DNA of 64,000 nucleotides. Source: Gautieria morchelliformis (lineage: Eukaryota; Basidiomycota; Agaricomycetes; Gomphales; Gomphaceae). The stretch is taken from NCBI GenBank assembly GCA_015179125.1, contig WHVA01000460.1:1-64000 (forward strand). Direction: 5' to 3'. The position numbers and the translations under genes were made by a program. Below, piece after piece: positions 1 to 11,904 of this stretch (position 1 is the first letter of the stretch; every line of letters begins with the position of its first letter). The notes under the pieces are model-generated. The model saw only the letters and a program-made list of their open reading frames with translations. It ran no database searches and was not told the origin of the DNA.

Positions 1-1640
1 CTTCCTGTAGCCAAGGTCGAAGCCACAGTCATGCAAATGGGACTTGACCCCAACCAAAGGCATCAGCTCATGTCTTTTGCCAAGGTCATTCCTTTATGCC
101 CTTTTACTTGCAGAGAGCCCCACTGATGCCCTTGCCCAAGCAGGCTTGAGCATGCCCCTGGCGCACCTGCTTGCCACCATCTATGCCCTTGCCAAGTGCA
201 TGTCTATCAAGAGCATTGTTGTCAAGATATACGAACAGCACAAAGGGCGGGCTGCTGCCATCAAAACCCTCTGAGGACAAGTTCACACTGGCTGGTCTCC
301 TGACAAGAACCTGCAAGTGTGTTCCAGATGTTAACCTGTGTCCTTCATTGCTCACCTTGCTGCCCCATCTCACCACAACCATCCGCGATGTCTGCTCCCC
401 ACTCGACCTTGAAGCTTGCCATCCTCACCCTCGTCAAAAATGCACTTGCAGATGCATACCATGTCTGAATCTCCAAGCTGTGGATGGACATTGAGGTTCA
501 TTCAGGGTGTATGCACGGATGCACTCACTTTGATGTAACCCACCAGGCCGTCTTGCCAAGGAATGGGAACTAGAGGAGGTCGTTACTAATCCCATGCAGT
601 GGAAAAAGGTGACCGCCGTGGTCAAAAGGCAATACACCCAAGGGCATGAGTTCTCTCGCTGCAGGTAAGTTGGACAAACCTTTGCCCAACCACATTGATC
701 ACATCCCTGCAGATATACGCACCTATCTCCCCTGGCGGCTCCGGCGAGGATCTGGATGGATTTGTCTATCACTTTCTCAACAAACACCTGATGACTGGGG
801 TTCCCCAAGATATCCCACGCAGGCTAATCACTTGTTGTGTCATATTGGTGAGCCCACACTTGGTCTCGCCACACCCTGCCTATAGTTACATGTCCTACTG
901 TCCTCAAGCACACTGTTGCCCGAGACAACATCAAACTCACTAAGCTGAGGGTGACCTAGAGAAAGAAAGCACGACCGACCCAGAACGACCTCCCACCCTC
1001 ATTACCAAGGGCAAAGGCGCCCGAGGACGCAAGCCCAAAGGGCAGGCCAAAGCCAAGCTGTTGAGGTTGCAGCATGTTTACCAAGCCGACCAGCAAGCTT
1101 ACAAGGGGTACGTCCCATTCCCGCCTGAACCGTCACCACCCCCGTCATAACCCCGTCATAATCATCCCCGCTGTTAGGCACATCGAGGGACTCATACAAG
1201 CGGACCACGCTGCCCATGGCCATCAAACATCTGCTGTTTCATCCCACCTCTCCTGCGCGAACGTGTGGGCTGAGCCCCCAACCCCCCCCCTGGTGGTCGC
1301 CCTGCCAGCAGGCCTCTGGGAGTGGCGAGGAATTCTCTTCCGTGTTGCTATTGTAATATATACCTCATTATATGTTAATTGTATGTTTGGTTTTGTCGTA
1401 TGTCAAGGCCCCAACGTGACTGGCTGCGGCCTGTGACAACAGCAGCATGCGTGGGAGAGATTCTATTGGTATCTCTTATCGCGGATCTTGGGCGGCAACA
1501 AAATGGCAAACATTGCAGATCGTAGTGGCAGCGGCTGCCGCCGGTCCCCGACTCTCTCCCTTCGGAGATTGAAGAACATTTACTAAGGAGGTTTCAGTTG
1601 ACTCCTAATAGTAGTTCTCTTTGTCTTTTCGTACTCAATC
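1..1640. other. Unrecognised region, coding-like scraps
   Basis: I recognise no gene here. Short open stretches on both strands (for example + strand 44-274, 171-494 and 646-943) have a somewhat protein-like composition but no motif I can assign and no continuous splice-supported frame. The tract near 1270-1300 is C-rich. The most likely content is decayed repeat or gene remnant. Confidence 0.35.
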
Positions 1641-2895
1641 ATGGCGGATGCAGATGTCAAGCGAACGGTTAATCCAGCGAATGTCATGGCCTTGTTGAAC
1701 CACATTCAACAAGAAGCAGACGCCTTTATGAATTTAGATGTTCGGGATTACATGGTGAAATTGAAATGGCGTCATTCGAGCCTATCGTCGAATTGAGAAT
1801 TGACAGGATTTCTGGTGGGGGAGGTTAGCGAGGACTCTCACATTGGGCTTTTGGGAGATCGGATGTCAGCAGTTTTTACAGGGGTAAGTTATGGAGCTGG
1901 GATATTTTAGGACATTCTTTCGATGATGTTTGGAGTCTACTCAGGAAGACATCAAAGGAAAATCGAAGGAGTTAACAAAGCTAAATTTAAAATTTGCCTT
2001 GGACTTCCCAGTGTCACTCGAAGATGATTTGAGTGGCGACGCGAAGAAAATGCTGAACAAACAGCTTCGCTTTTTGGATGGTTTGGAGCGACTCGCTGAA
2101 GGAAATCGTTGGATGGTAATGGCCAAGGATTGTTGGAAGACAATCTTAAACCATACAATATACATTCGTGGATAATGTTGCTGGAGTCGCCAAACAGTCC
2201 AAATAAAGAGTTGCGTATTCAAGCAGTTACACCTGCGCTGTGGAAGGCGTATCGTCAGCAATCAAAGGAGTCATATTTGTATAAGGTGAAGGTGAAAAAT
2301 GGTGTGTTTTTGTGCTGTAAAGATGAAGGAAATTATTTATTTAATGGATTGTAGTTGTAAAGGAGTCACATTTTGGACAAATGAGTCAGGTTGTTTATCA
2401 CCCGTACGGGAGTGGAATCGTGACCAACAATTGGTTGGTAAATGACGATATCAACGCTGTCGATTTGTATGGAAAGGCCGTTAATCCTTTGGAAATCCGC
2501 AGTGTTTTCACTCCCGGATCATGGGTTATGGCTCAAGTGACGCCAACGTTATGAGAAATGAAACGATTATCGTGTTGATTGTGATGTTCTAATACTTAAC
2601 TAGGTGGGATATAACAACGCAAGAGCGAGGAACTCCTCGTCATACAAACACATATCAGCTGGTGATTAATTGAGTTCAACTGGCGTTAAAGTCCACGGAC
2701 GGTGTGGAAAGAGATCATCTTGAGGGGTTGTCTTCGTCTGTTTTGAAGCACGGACGTGACAACGATGTTCAGCGCAAAGAATCACCACCATTGGCACCAG
2801 CACCCAAGCGTACGTTGTTGGGAGCGGGGACGTTCACATCTTCTGCCGTTCCCGCGACGAAAATGCCAACCTTTAAGAAGAAAGTTAGTAAATAA
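1641..2895 (+). CDS. Candidate multi-exon protein of unknown function, probably decayed
   Basis: I do not recognise this gene. A good start ATG at 1641 (protein begins MADADVKRTVNPANVMALLN) is followed by stretches that could be joined by short GT..AG introns. These include a Lys/Leu-rich helical segment (about 1955-2120), a segment around 2170-2290, and a segment from 2381 (MSQVVYHPYGSG...) rich in Trp, Val and Gly. A basic tail ends in FKKKVSK at 2895. The 2381-2560 part resembles a compact beta-rich domain; an OB-fold is only a guess. At least one interruption remains in the chain I can build, so it may be a pseudogene or a decayed element cargo gene. Exon borders are provisional. Confidence 0.3.
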
Positions 2896-4280
2896 CTTCC
2901 TTTGAAGTCGCACGTTAATGAAGGGGGAAAACGATTGCAGAAAGAATGAAGGAGTTGTACGCGAAGAATGAAGGAGTTGTACGCACAATGTCCATGTATA
3001 ATATCGACGATGTACTCTGTAGTATTGTGTTCTCTGATTGTGTTCTCTGATTTTGTTAAGATGATTAGTGGTAAACGTGACTTGCGTGGCGATTTAATAA
3101 TTAAAGTGATCTAGGGCCCACACTTCCTTACTGGATTTCGCCCTTGAATATAAACAGAAATCAAAGCAGGGGAAAAAATGATGAAAGCCGAGAAAAGTGA
3201 AAACCATATATCCGAGTCCTCAGCACAGGCAGAGTTGTTATAGAATAGACATTTGCTTGTTATCCGTGACATACCGCAGGAGCAGCGTCATTTTCTGGCG
3301 TACGGAGCTTTCGTAGGAATGCTGTAGGTTGAGAAGCTGGATCCGGTCAGAATTAAGATTAAGTAAAACCAAGCAACTCAAAAGGTCCAGGTCCCAAGCC
3401 GCGCTGAGGTGCCAGCATGATGCAGTTGGTGAGCGGAATTGTTAGCTAGGGTTTCAGCTCTGCTCGAGCGTGGAAGGGTAGATAAGGCAATCGATGCAAA
3501 AATGAAGGAAATACGAAACGGCACGAAAGAGAAGGGCATAATAGAGATAACAAAAAGGACTCACACCGAAGAGGGCAGTATGGTTGAGATAGTGAAAAAG
3601 CTCGTAAAGAGCACTCGACAGCATCGACAATGAATAAAAAAAAAAAAAGGGAAGGGAGGGAGCGGACACTGGCAAGGAAAGGGAAAACCCAAAGCGTGAC
3701 GGGGACGTGTCGGCACGGTCCGGCAAGGGACAGCGATTACCGGCATGAAAGCGGCACCTGTCGGAACAGAACGGCTAACACGGAAAAACGAATAGCATGC
3801 GGCGGCCAATAAAATCAGTACAAATTGTTCCGCGTAAGTTGGACAGAGAGTCGGGGATCAGCGGTGCACACCGGTACCGCTGGCCACCTCCAGCAGCAGT
3901 TGACGCGTGGGCCATCCGGGCACGCCACTGATCAACAGCGGATATCGCTGATAAACCGCACTTGTCCTCAGTTCCAGAGGGACTGATAACAAGTGTCGAA
4001 ACCTCCGAGCACTGGTCCGCAGTGGCTTCGATGAAGCTGCAGCAAGTTGGAAGGCACTGATGTGCATGACAGTTATTTGACAGCTCATCCCAGAACGGCA
4101 TACCGTCCCCCTCTCCAATTAGTCACGACAAGTCCTCGGAACTCGGTCAGAATGCCGGTGACAGGTTAAGAAAAATAGTTTCTGGAGGTCTTACGGTTCG
4201 AGCTATCCGTCTAAATCTGACAGCTGTCGTCATTCGTCTTAGAACTCTGCATTTAGGTCTTTAGGACTACGGATGGCCAT
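2896..4280. other. Intergenic region without a recognised gene
   Basis: Nothing recognisable is encoded. There is a short tandem duplication of about 21 bp at 2944-2986 (unit contains GAAGGAGTTGTACGC), an 11-bp repeat of TGTGTTCTCTG near 3028-3051, and an A-run at about 3635-3647 followed by a G-rich stretch. Open frames at 3439-4118 on both strands are short and low in complexity. Confidence 0.4.
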
Positions 4281-7049
4281 CCATTTTGCTACCAATATAT
4301 TAGGCACACCATTCAGTATATCTATTGGTACAAACCAGGGTGCTCGCGTGGAGCATGCCAGTCTATATATTGACCATGTCCGCTGAGTACGACCTAAAGA
4401 ACCCGTGTCCACCTTCTCGTCCATTTATGTTATCCATCCGCGCTCAGCATCCTCGAGTGAACCACCATGTCAGCAAATGGAGAGGAGAAATCTCGCGATG
4501 AGAAGGGCGACACTATCGTCGTCGAAGTGTGCGATCCTCCCGACGCCGAGTTCGGTGGAAAGGAGGGCCGCGCCAAACTTGAAAAGACATTGCTGTGGGC
4601 TTTCCCCTTTCAATTCTCACTGTTGTGATCGTCTGAGGGTCATGGCACAGCTGGAAACTCGACATCAGGATGTCCTGTCTCGGCGTGATCTTTATTTTGA
4701 ATTATGTGCGTTGTGCCATGAACTGCTCCATTGTCTCATACCTTACACTGGTTCTGTCAGATCGACAGAAACAATGCTGCGTTCGTCCTTGTCGCGATTT
4801 ACCCTTATCTATGGGTGAACCAGTATATGCAGTGCTGCGAGATTAAAAGGGTTTGAGCGCGATCTCCACCTTCATGGACAACAGTTCAGCACGGTGTTGT
4901 CCATCCTTTATGTCGGGTACTGCCCGATGCAAGTGCCATCGTAAGTTCTATCAGTTGGCCGTTGATGAGCTAGAGATTTACTGGGTCCATCCTGCTTTCC
5001 ATCCAAGTAACATCCTCTTGAATTACATCGGTCGACCTTCACTTTACATACCCGCCTGCGTGCTTATCTGGGGCATGATCTCGGCCCTCACAGGTTCAAT
5101 CTGCATTAAATCTCAGTCTTCATAGATCTTACTTGATATAGGTGTGGCTCAAAGGTGTCTTTATGAGTTCTGGAGCACCACTGCAACAATATCTACTGAC
5201 TTGACGCGTTAGCTTCGCCGGAGCCCTTGTGGCTAGACTCTTTCTTGGAGGTAAGTCTGTTGCCTCCGTCTTCTTGCCCGAGTTTTGACGCAGATATGAA
5301 CTGGTACTCGTATAGTCGTGGAGGCTGCTTTCTTTCCTGGCGCATTATTCCTGATATCAAAGTGGTACAAGGCATGCATTTTGCTCGAAATACATGCCCA
5401 AATGGCTTATTTTACTCATTTGACAGCGAGAGGAAATTGGTTCTCGAATTTCTATGCTATACATTGGTTGGTACTACATAGAACTCTTGTAAGTTAAGCA
5501 CTCAAAATGCTCCAGGGAGTCTGGTCAGCAACGCGTTTGGCGGTCTATTAGCTGCCGGTATATTGTCGGGTATGGAAGGGGTATTGGGCCATGCAGCCTG
5601 GAGGTTTGTGCTTTACTATTACCGGTTACGGTCAGGTGACACAACACCAGGTGGCTTTATTATATCGAGGGAAGTTTAACTATAGCCACCGCGATTGTCG
5701 CTATTTTCATGCTTCCTGATTTTCCCGGGAATACCAAGTGGTTGTCGCCGTGAGTCCTATTATTTGAAACCTGATGGTCCACCAATATATTCTCCGCAGC
5801 TTAGAAAGGAAGCTGGCGGAAAAACGCATGAGCGAGGATGGGGGTGGTATGGATGATGAAGATCCTGGAGGAGCATATCGAGGATTTATTCTTGCTGTGT
5901 CCGATTGGAAGGTATGGTGGTTCACCATGATACTGTTCCTGCAGTTGGTCGCACTGTCCTTCAACATCTATTTCCCAAGTACGTAGATATACGTCCACAT
6001 CAAATACTATCAGACTAACCAGTATCATATCAGCCCTTACCGCCACTCTCGGGTTTTCTACAACGGTGACACTTCTGCTCACAGCTCCTCCATGGAGCCT
6101 TGCAGCAGCTAGTTCCCTCTTGCTGGCACGGTGAGCCGCGCATGGTACGCCCAGTTCTAACTAATGCACTTCACGTTAGGCACTCGGACAAAACACAGGA
6201 ACGGTTCTTTCACATAACTGGGTCGATCGTAACGGGTCTAGTAGGCTCCATAATCGCTATTTCGACACAACATATAGCAGCTCGCTATGTGTCCCTGTAG
6301 GTGCAATACATCTACGTAAATGCTTAATAACTCATGATACATCGTTCCAAGCTTCCTCATGGCCCAGGCGTACGGCGGTATGTGTCGTAAATGTTGCAAC
6401 GCAATTATTTGTCCTAATCTTCACCCCAGGGCTCGGGTGCAGCTATACTTGGATGTCAAACTCCTTCCCTCGACCAACGTACAAACGCGCAGCAGCCCTG
6501 GCTCTCATGAATGGTCTCAGTAACTCGGCAAATATTGTAGGATCGTCGGTACCATTCCCCTTTTCACATCATACGTGATGCTAATTCCTGTCATGGCAGA
6601 TACATCTGGTGAGAACGTTTCAGTACCGTTGATGTTGACACAAGGAATCTCATTATTGATGGTCTTTGCAGGCCCATTACGTGGGGTCCAAGCTACCGTA
6701 ATAGCTTTTGGGTATGCTTTACATGTGCAGTATTGTCGATTGCGATGTGCTTCGTGTTTCGGCAACACCTGATGTACCTCAACCAAAAATCCGAGGAAGG
6801 AAATGGTGACAGCAGGCTAGGCAAGGCTTTTCGCTATACTGTCTAAGACCTTAGCCACGCTAGCAAGATATCATCATGGTTTAGATACATAATAAATATG
6901 CCACTCACTGACGGGCGGGTTTACAATGATCAAGCGACACTGCATCTCGGTACAACCATGGCCCATCATAGGTTCCAGACTTCAAGCGCGCACATGCAGT
7001 AGTACATCATCAACTCAGATCATCTCCCCAATCGTCATATCTGCTCTCT
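4281..7049 (+). repeat. Inverted duplication arm 1 (MFS transporter unit)
   Basis: This 2.77-kb segment is repeated in reverse complement at 22816-25634. Similarity starts at CCATTTTGCTACCAATATAT upstream of the transporter and runs through all exons and introns. It then continues about 200 bp past the stop codon, ending near CTGCTCTCT at 7041-7049. By eye the copies are mostly identical with scattered substitutions and small indels, also in introns and flanks. Whole-segment duplication is therefore more likely than gene conversion of exons only. Confidence 0.9.
4467..6846 (+). CDS. MFS transporter, anion:cation symporter (allantoate permease/TNA1-like), copy 1
   Basis: This is a plasma-membrane-type major facilitator of the fungal Dal5/Tna1 family, which imports organic anions such as allantoate or nicotinate; the substrate cannot be told from sequence. 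The start is ATG 4467 (MSANGEEKSRDEKG), the stop TAA 6844-6846. I find 17 short introns giving a product of about 481 residues, the usual family length, with no stop in the spliced frame. Recognisable parts are IDRNNAAARLKGFERDL after TM1, NYIGRPSLYIP with WGMISALTG, GALVARLFLGVVEAAFFPGA, the WLYYIEGSLTIATAI helix, an acidic loop (RMSEDGGGMDDEDPGG) before DWKVWW, and the C-terminal GPSYRNSFW helix. One intron follows TACAAG and starts with GC instead of GT. The near-identical copy at 23035-25427 has a few replacement differences, such as SRIS here against YRTS there. Confidence 0.88.
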
Positions 7050-7061
7050 TAATCGAGAAGA

Positions 7062-7260
7062 TGAGTCAGCCGACGCCGAACCGGCACGCACATAGCCGGA
7101 GAGCGTTCTCGGCTCCGGGATGCTGGTGCACCGGCACGGCATTGGCACAGTGGCAGCTCCAAGATATTAGTAATACAAGGACATTACATTTAGTATAAAG
7201 GTCGATGGATCTTGAGTAGATCAAATAATCATATCATATTTTACATTCCTTTGTTCTACA
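7062..7260 (+). mobile_element. Putative copia LTR (copia-1), 5' end unsure
   Basis: The stretch begins TGAGTCAGCC, ends TTGTTCTACA and is followed directly by GGTTATGGGCCCCGG at 7261-7275. The same 15 bases follow the copia LTR ending in CTACA at 63845, so the right edge is well supported. The left edge is a guess based on TG..CA ends. It lies just past the end of the inverted duplication arm. No partner LTR was found downstream. Confidence 0.5.
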
Positions 7261-7596
7261 GGTTATGGGCCCCGGCTGTAACTAAAGTACTACAGACTAA
7301 GCCTATTCTAACTCCATACAAGCGCACTCAATACTCTAATCAATTCAATATCAATCAAGATGTTGACGAGCAACAACACGTACAAGATCAACCCCCTAAA
7401 CAGGGATAACTATGTGGCATGGTGCCAGCAGCTCAAGTGGATACTCAATGACTTGGATATTTGGGACGTGGCCATCAGCAGGGAAACTGAACTGCACCCA
7501 GCAGATGCCAATAACGTCACTGTGGCTGAGCAACAGAGAATTGATGAATGGGCAAAGAAAAAAAAAAAAACAAGAAAGCTGGGAAGGAAATATGCC

Positions 7597-9271
7597 TCAG
7601 GGTTGCCAATGAAGAATTAGTCTATATTCGTGGTGGTCAGAGAAATCGAACGTCTCTGGGGCTGATTCATCTAATATGGCATACGGCCAGACTCCTTCAT
7701 GGAGGCTTCGGCAGACAGAGTTGACAAGAGGGTGGTTATGATGTGTGGAGAGGAGTGATTTGAAGCGATTGACGTTGATGGGCATGACTATTAGAAATAA
7801 AGCTGGGTTGTCTGCTATGGTTTGCGTGGCGGTTTGGTCGTGCATTACACTGTTGGGAACTGAGGGGAACGGGTCAGCAAATTCTGTCGAGTCAGCTGAA
7901 GGCAAGTGGGATGGTGCATGCTCAGTCCAAAGGAACCCTCAAGCCCATTGGGATGCTCCCACTGTGCTGAGGCAGGCTCACTTCGAAGGCTTGATCCTCC
8001 TCTGATTCCCACAGTCTCTGATTGGATGCTTGCCCGAGTAGGTGGCACAGATGTGCCGGTATTTGCACAAGTCCCCAGTGCATCGGCCAGCATTGAAACG
8101 CTGGCAGATCGGGATAGTTCCGCTGAAGGTTGGGCTCCCTGGCAATTGGGATGCTTTCACCGATAAGGTGTCTTGTAGAGAGATCGTTGAACTTCCCAAA
8201 TGAGATGAGGGAAAGCCTATTGTCTTTGGCGATGCACACTCTAATCGCTTTGTCGAGATTGATGACTCTGTGGCAAAATGAAGTAGGCCGGAGAGCTGCG
8301 AAGAGTCTGATGATATACTCTTTGTACCCCGCAAGCTCCTCGGCTCTGTGCAGGTAAACGTACAAGATGGCTTGTTTAGTGGCTGCAAAAGCAATGGACC
8401 AGTCACCGTGAGACCCAACGGGTTTGGAAGGCATGTGGGATCCCCCTCCTGCGAGGAGGGTGATATCCACATTGCCGATGGTTTCGGTGACTTTGTGCTC
8501 AGATTCGAGGCTATAGTAACCAGAGAAGACTCGATCAAGGTCAATAAACTGGTTGGCAAGGACGTCGAGCCACAGTCCATCAGGAAAATTGGGGCAATCA
8601 ATCTGGGAGATAAGGTCGTCTCTGGCCCCTTTGAGGTCGCGGAGATGGTTCACTTTAAGGGAGAGCGTTTTGGCTGGGTCAGCGCTGGTGTGGAAAAGGT
8701 CTTGACGGCGCTGGCACCAGGAAAACTTGGCTTTATTGGGTCTTTTTCGGCTTCGCAATGTCAAATCTGACGAGTCAGAACTCAGATGTCTTCTTTTAAG
8801 TCCTTTAACTGAGGACGTGCTGTCCATGTCGGATTCAGCTTCGAACTTGTTGAACATGTTATGCCCAGTCTCTTCTTCTCGGCTCAGCCCAGCTTGTGTT
8901 TCAGAACGATGTGAGCTATGGGCCCGTGCATTGTCTGTGGGTCGAGGGACTTGTGGATCCCAGGTTCCAGTAGGCATTCCACCTCGAAGAGCAGAGGTCG
9001 CACGCTCGACATCAAGTTCGGTACACATCTCAATGTACCATCTAAGTGCTGCGTTGCCTCGCTCGTCATCAGGCAGAATTCGATGGAACTGAATCGTGGC
9101 ATTGGTGGTATCGATCTCCCCAGCACGTCCCTGGTCGATAACTCTGAGACACTGGACGGTGGCAGCTGCTGCAACTGGTCTGGTGTCAACGTTGTCATCT
9201 CTGATTGGGTTGGTGATGCCCGCACCCAGGGAGTCTTCGTGAGACAAGGTGGATTGTCCATTGTCGACCAT
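7597..9271 (-). mobile_element. DIRS/Ngaro-like (tyrosine-recombinase retroelement) remnant, gag-like and start of RT region
   Basis: On the minus strand a long open frame (9271-7922, 449 codons) has an acidic, Ser-rich N-terminus. A domain follows with FIDLDRVFSGYYSLESEHK and a long hydrophobic helix-rich part (FAATKQAILYVYLHRAEELAGYKEYI). A CCCH-like zinc-finger segment (QRFNAGRCTGDLCKYRHIC) lies nearby in another frame. Further downstream at 7597-7905 is a stretch with NHPLVNSVCRSLHEGVWPYA. From memory of the family, this combination is typical of gag-like and RT-leading regions of basidiomycete DIRS-type elements. It is broken and lacks visible RT core, recombinase and terminal repeats. 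It lies inside the copia-1 Gag, so it inserted later than copia-1. Confidence 0.55.
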
Positions 9272-9411
9272 GAATCAAAAGATGTCGCTAGAGAGCGATA
9301 AATTACCTGTGCAAAGGTAAGAGTGCAACACAAGCAAGCAGGGAAAGAGGTGAACGAGCACAAGAATAAATAAGAGGCCTGGATGATTCCCCCACTGAGA
9401 CACGATGACAA

Positions 9412-11204
9412 ACTGAATGACGCAGGTCTTGCTGTGTCAAAGTGGGTTTCAGGCCTGCAGGTGAAAGATGTTCAGCGGAACACGGTTAGCGGCGGCGGAG
9501 GGTGAAGCGTACCCTGGTGAAGATAAAAGATACAAAGGGCATTGCAAAGGGAGAACACAACGGTCACATGCAGCAAGACTGTCGATGTGATGACTAAGCC
9601 TGCGGGCTGAGGTGGAATTCACCCTGTGTAAAGACATATCTATTTAAACACAGATTAATCAGACGATGTCTGTTTTATGATTAAATATCAGGTTAAGATG
9701 CCTTGATAAAAGATTCCTATTGCTTAGCGGCTGGGACAGCTATATCTGCCCTTTCCCTATGTGCTGACTAAGCTCTCCAAGATGCGTCCGGCACTGATGG
9801 ATGGTGATCAGGTGACCGCGTCGATGAAGAAATGGTCTTGATCTAGAGGGCAGCTGTCTCAAAGGCGTCGCTTTTGAGATAGTTTAGAGTAAACAGCGAT
9901 AATAGACTCTCAACGAAGAATTGGAGAAAACTATCAAGATTTAAGTTCTGTAGCTATCAGACAAGACTACAGTAACTTCAGGGGTGAAACAGTAAATTCT
10001 GGATGATCTGTTCGTACATTTGTGGTAGCTACTTATACTATAATGGTGATAACTACCAGTGTTCAAGATAATGGGTAAATGGGTCGAAAAACTATGTGTA
10101 ACTAAAGGGGTGACTATTTGTAGTCATAAAGCCATGAAAAAGATGTGGATAATGGCAGGGGTGTTAGTCTTTGGAATAGGGTCTTGTACCTACTATACAA
10201 AGCTCCTGTCTACATAATATTAGGATAGTAATCAGCTGGTCATGTCATGGAGCTCAATAGAAAATGGAAATTAAGTTTCTCTTGTGCAGCATAAATGCTA
10301 CTCTTGGTGATGGGGCCGCTGTCTCTGTGCCTCTTCTATGGGGCAGCTGATCGAGCATACGTGCTTGGAATGATGTTCTGTCATCATTCCACAACGTCCG
10401 ATGCTCCTGCGCAGTCTGTACTCCTCTGTGGCGTTTGGTGCCCGCACCTCCTCGGTGCCTGTGGCCTGGCACCTGTCGATGTCCAATGCCATCTGTCGAT
10501 GGCGCGCTGTCTCTGATCGGCCACATGTGGCCGATGCCTTCATTCCTGTATCTTATCTAATCAATAGATAAGATAGCTACTTGATCATGATGTCATGTGT
10601 GTCAATGTCTGTCATGAGGGTACAACATCTTGTACCCTTGAGAAACCTTTGAAAACCCTCCAAAATAGCCCTGCAGGTAGGGGTATGTTTGATGTGTCTG
10701 TTAAGAGCATATGTCGTACTTAAGACTCAACCCGAGGGCCGAGCCGAGGTTAGCCGAGGTTCGGGAAACAGGGGGCTTGGCTTCAACTTTGTAGGTTGCT
10801 CCCACTACAGTGTTCCGCCCTAATTTCAGGAAACGGATTCGGGAACGGATTCGGCTTCAAGCTGAGGTTCGGAATGAGGTCATACAGAGGAGCGGAAATA
10901 TATGAGGAATCTAAGTCGATATCAGAACTGAGGATCTAGAATACATGACGGGGGGTTTATATACTAATTGCAAGGAACAGAAAGAGGGCATCAATGCCTG
11001 TATCGAGCAGGAAGAAGGGTCGACGGACGATCATCAGAAATGGAACAGGATTATCTAGGATGGGGAATCAGGGTGAATGATGAACCGATAGGAAACCCAA
11101 GTTAAGCTGTTCCTATTCTTTGAAGGATCCTTCTTTTTGTTTCTTTTATTAGTTTCTATATGTATATGGATGATTTAAATATAGTTGCGTATATCACAAC
11201 AGTC
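9412..11204. other. Non-coding part of the insertion in copia-1
   Basis: No gene is recognised. Features visible are three hairpins at 10516-10638 (see separate entry), a stretch around 10735-10775 with short GCCGAGGTT-like direct repeats, and AT-rich flanks. It probably belongs to the DIRS-like remnant or to a further unrecognised element within it, because copia Gag resumes at about 11205. Confidence 0.4.
10516..10638. repeat. Cluster of three perfect hairpins
   Basis: Within 123 bp there are three inverted repeats. The first is a perfect 20-bp palindrome at 10516-10535 (ATCGGCCACATGTGGCCGAT). The second is a 10-bp stem TATCTTATCT/AGATAAGATA at 10549-10558 and 10566-10575 with a 7-nt loop. 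The third is a 9-bp stem AGGGTACAA/TTGTACCCT at 10617-10625 and 10630-10638 with a 4-nt loop. Their function is unknown. Confidence 0.8.
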
Positions 11205-11904
11205 TGCGTTTGCAGTATGGACTAGCCTACAAGCAATATTCAAGTCTAAAGGAGCCGTGGGGATCATGAATCTCTGACGAGACTTCTTTAGGATGTTTGC
11301 CGAGGACGGTGCTAACATGGAGGAACACATAAGCTCCACAGCATTCAACAGGAACTGAACACATGGGGGCATTACATCAGTGACACTGAGTTCTCAAATA
11401 CACTGCTTACATCATTGTCAGACTCCTGGTCAGCATTCATCACAGCAGTTAATGGCAGCAGAGCCAGAACAACGACTGACTATTAATACCATGGGTCCTA
11501 GATGAGGATTGTGTCTGGAAAGCAGGATCATCTTGGCAGATGGTGCTTAAGGCGCAACAATGTCATAGACCCAGGAAGGATGACTTAGGGGCGACAAAGG
11601 GCAAATGCTGAAATTGCGGCAAGAAAGGCCATTATGTAAAGGACTGTTGGGTGAGGGGTGGTGGCAAAGAAGGCCAGGCACCAGAATGGTTCAAGTCCAA
11701 GGAGACAGTCAAACAAGCAGAGGAAAAAGACTTTGCATTTATATCTAAGGAAGTAGCATACAGTGCTATTTCTGGATCTGACTGGCTAGCTGACTCAGCA
11801 GCAACAATGCATATAGCTCGAAGTCGAAATGATTTCACTAGCTATGCTGAGGAGCCGTCAGAGATCGAGGGGATTTCACCCAGGCGGATGCTCACAACTT
11901 TTTA

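Noticed and set aside
11155-11190. A YMDD-like reading (TATATGGATGATTTAAATATA) resembling a copia RT motif
   Set aside because: Too short, no further RT sequence on either side; likely chance in AT-rich DNA.
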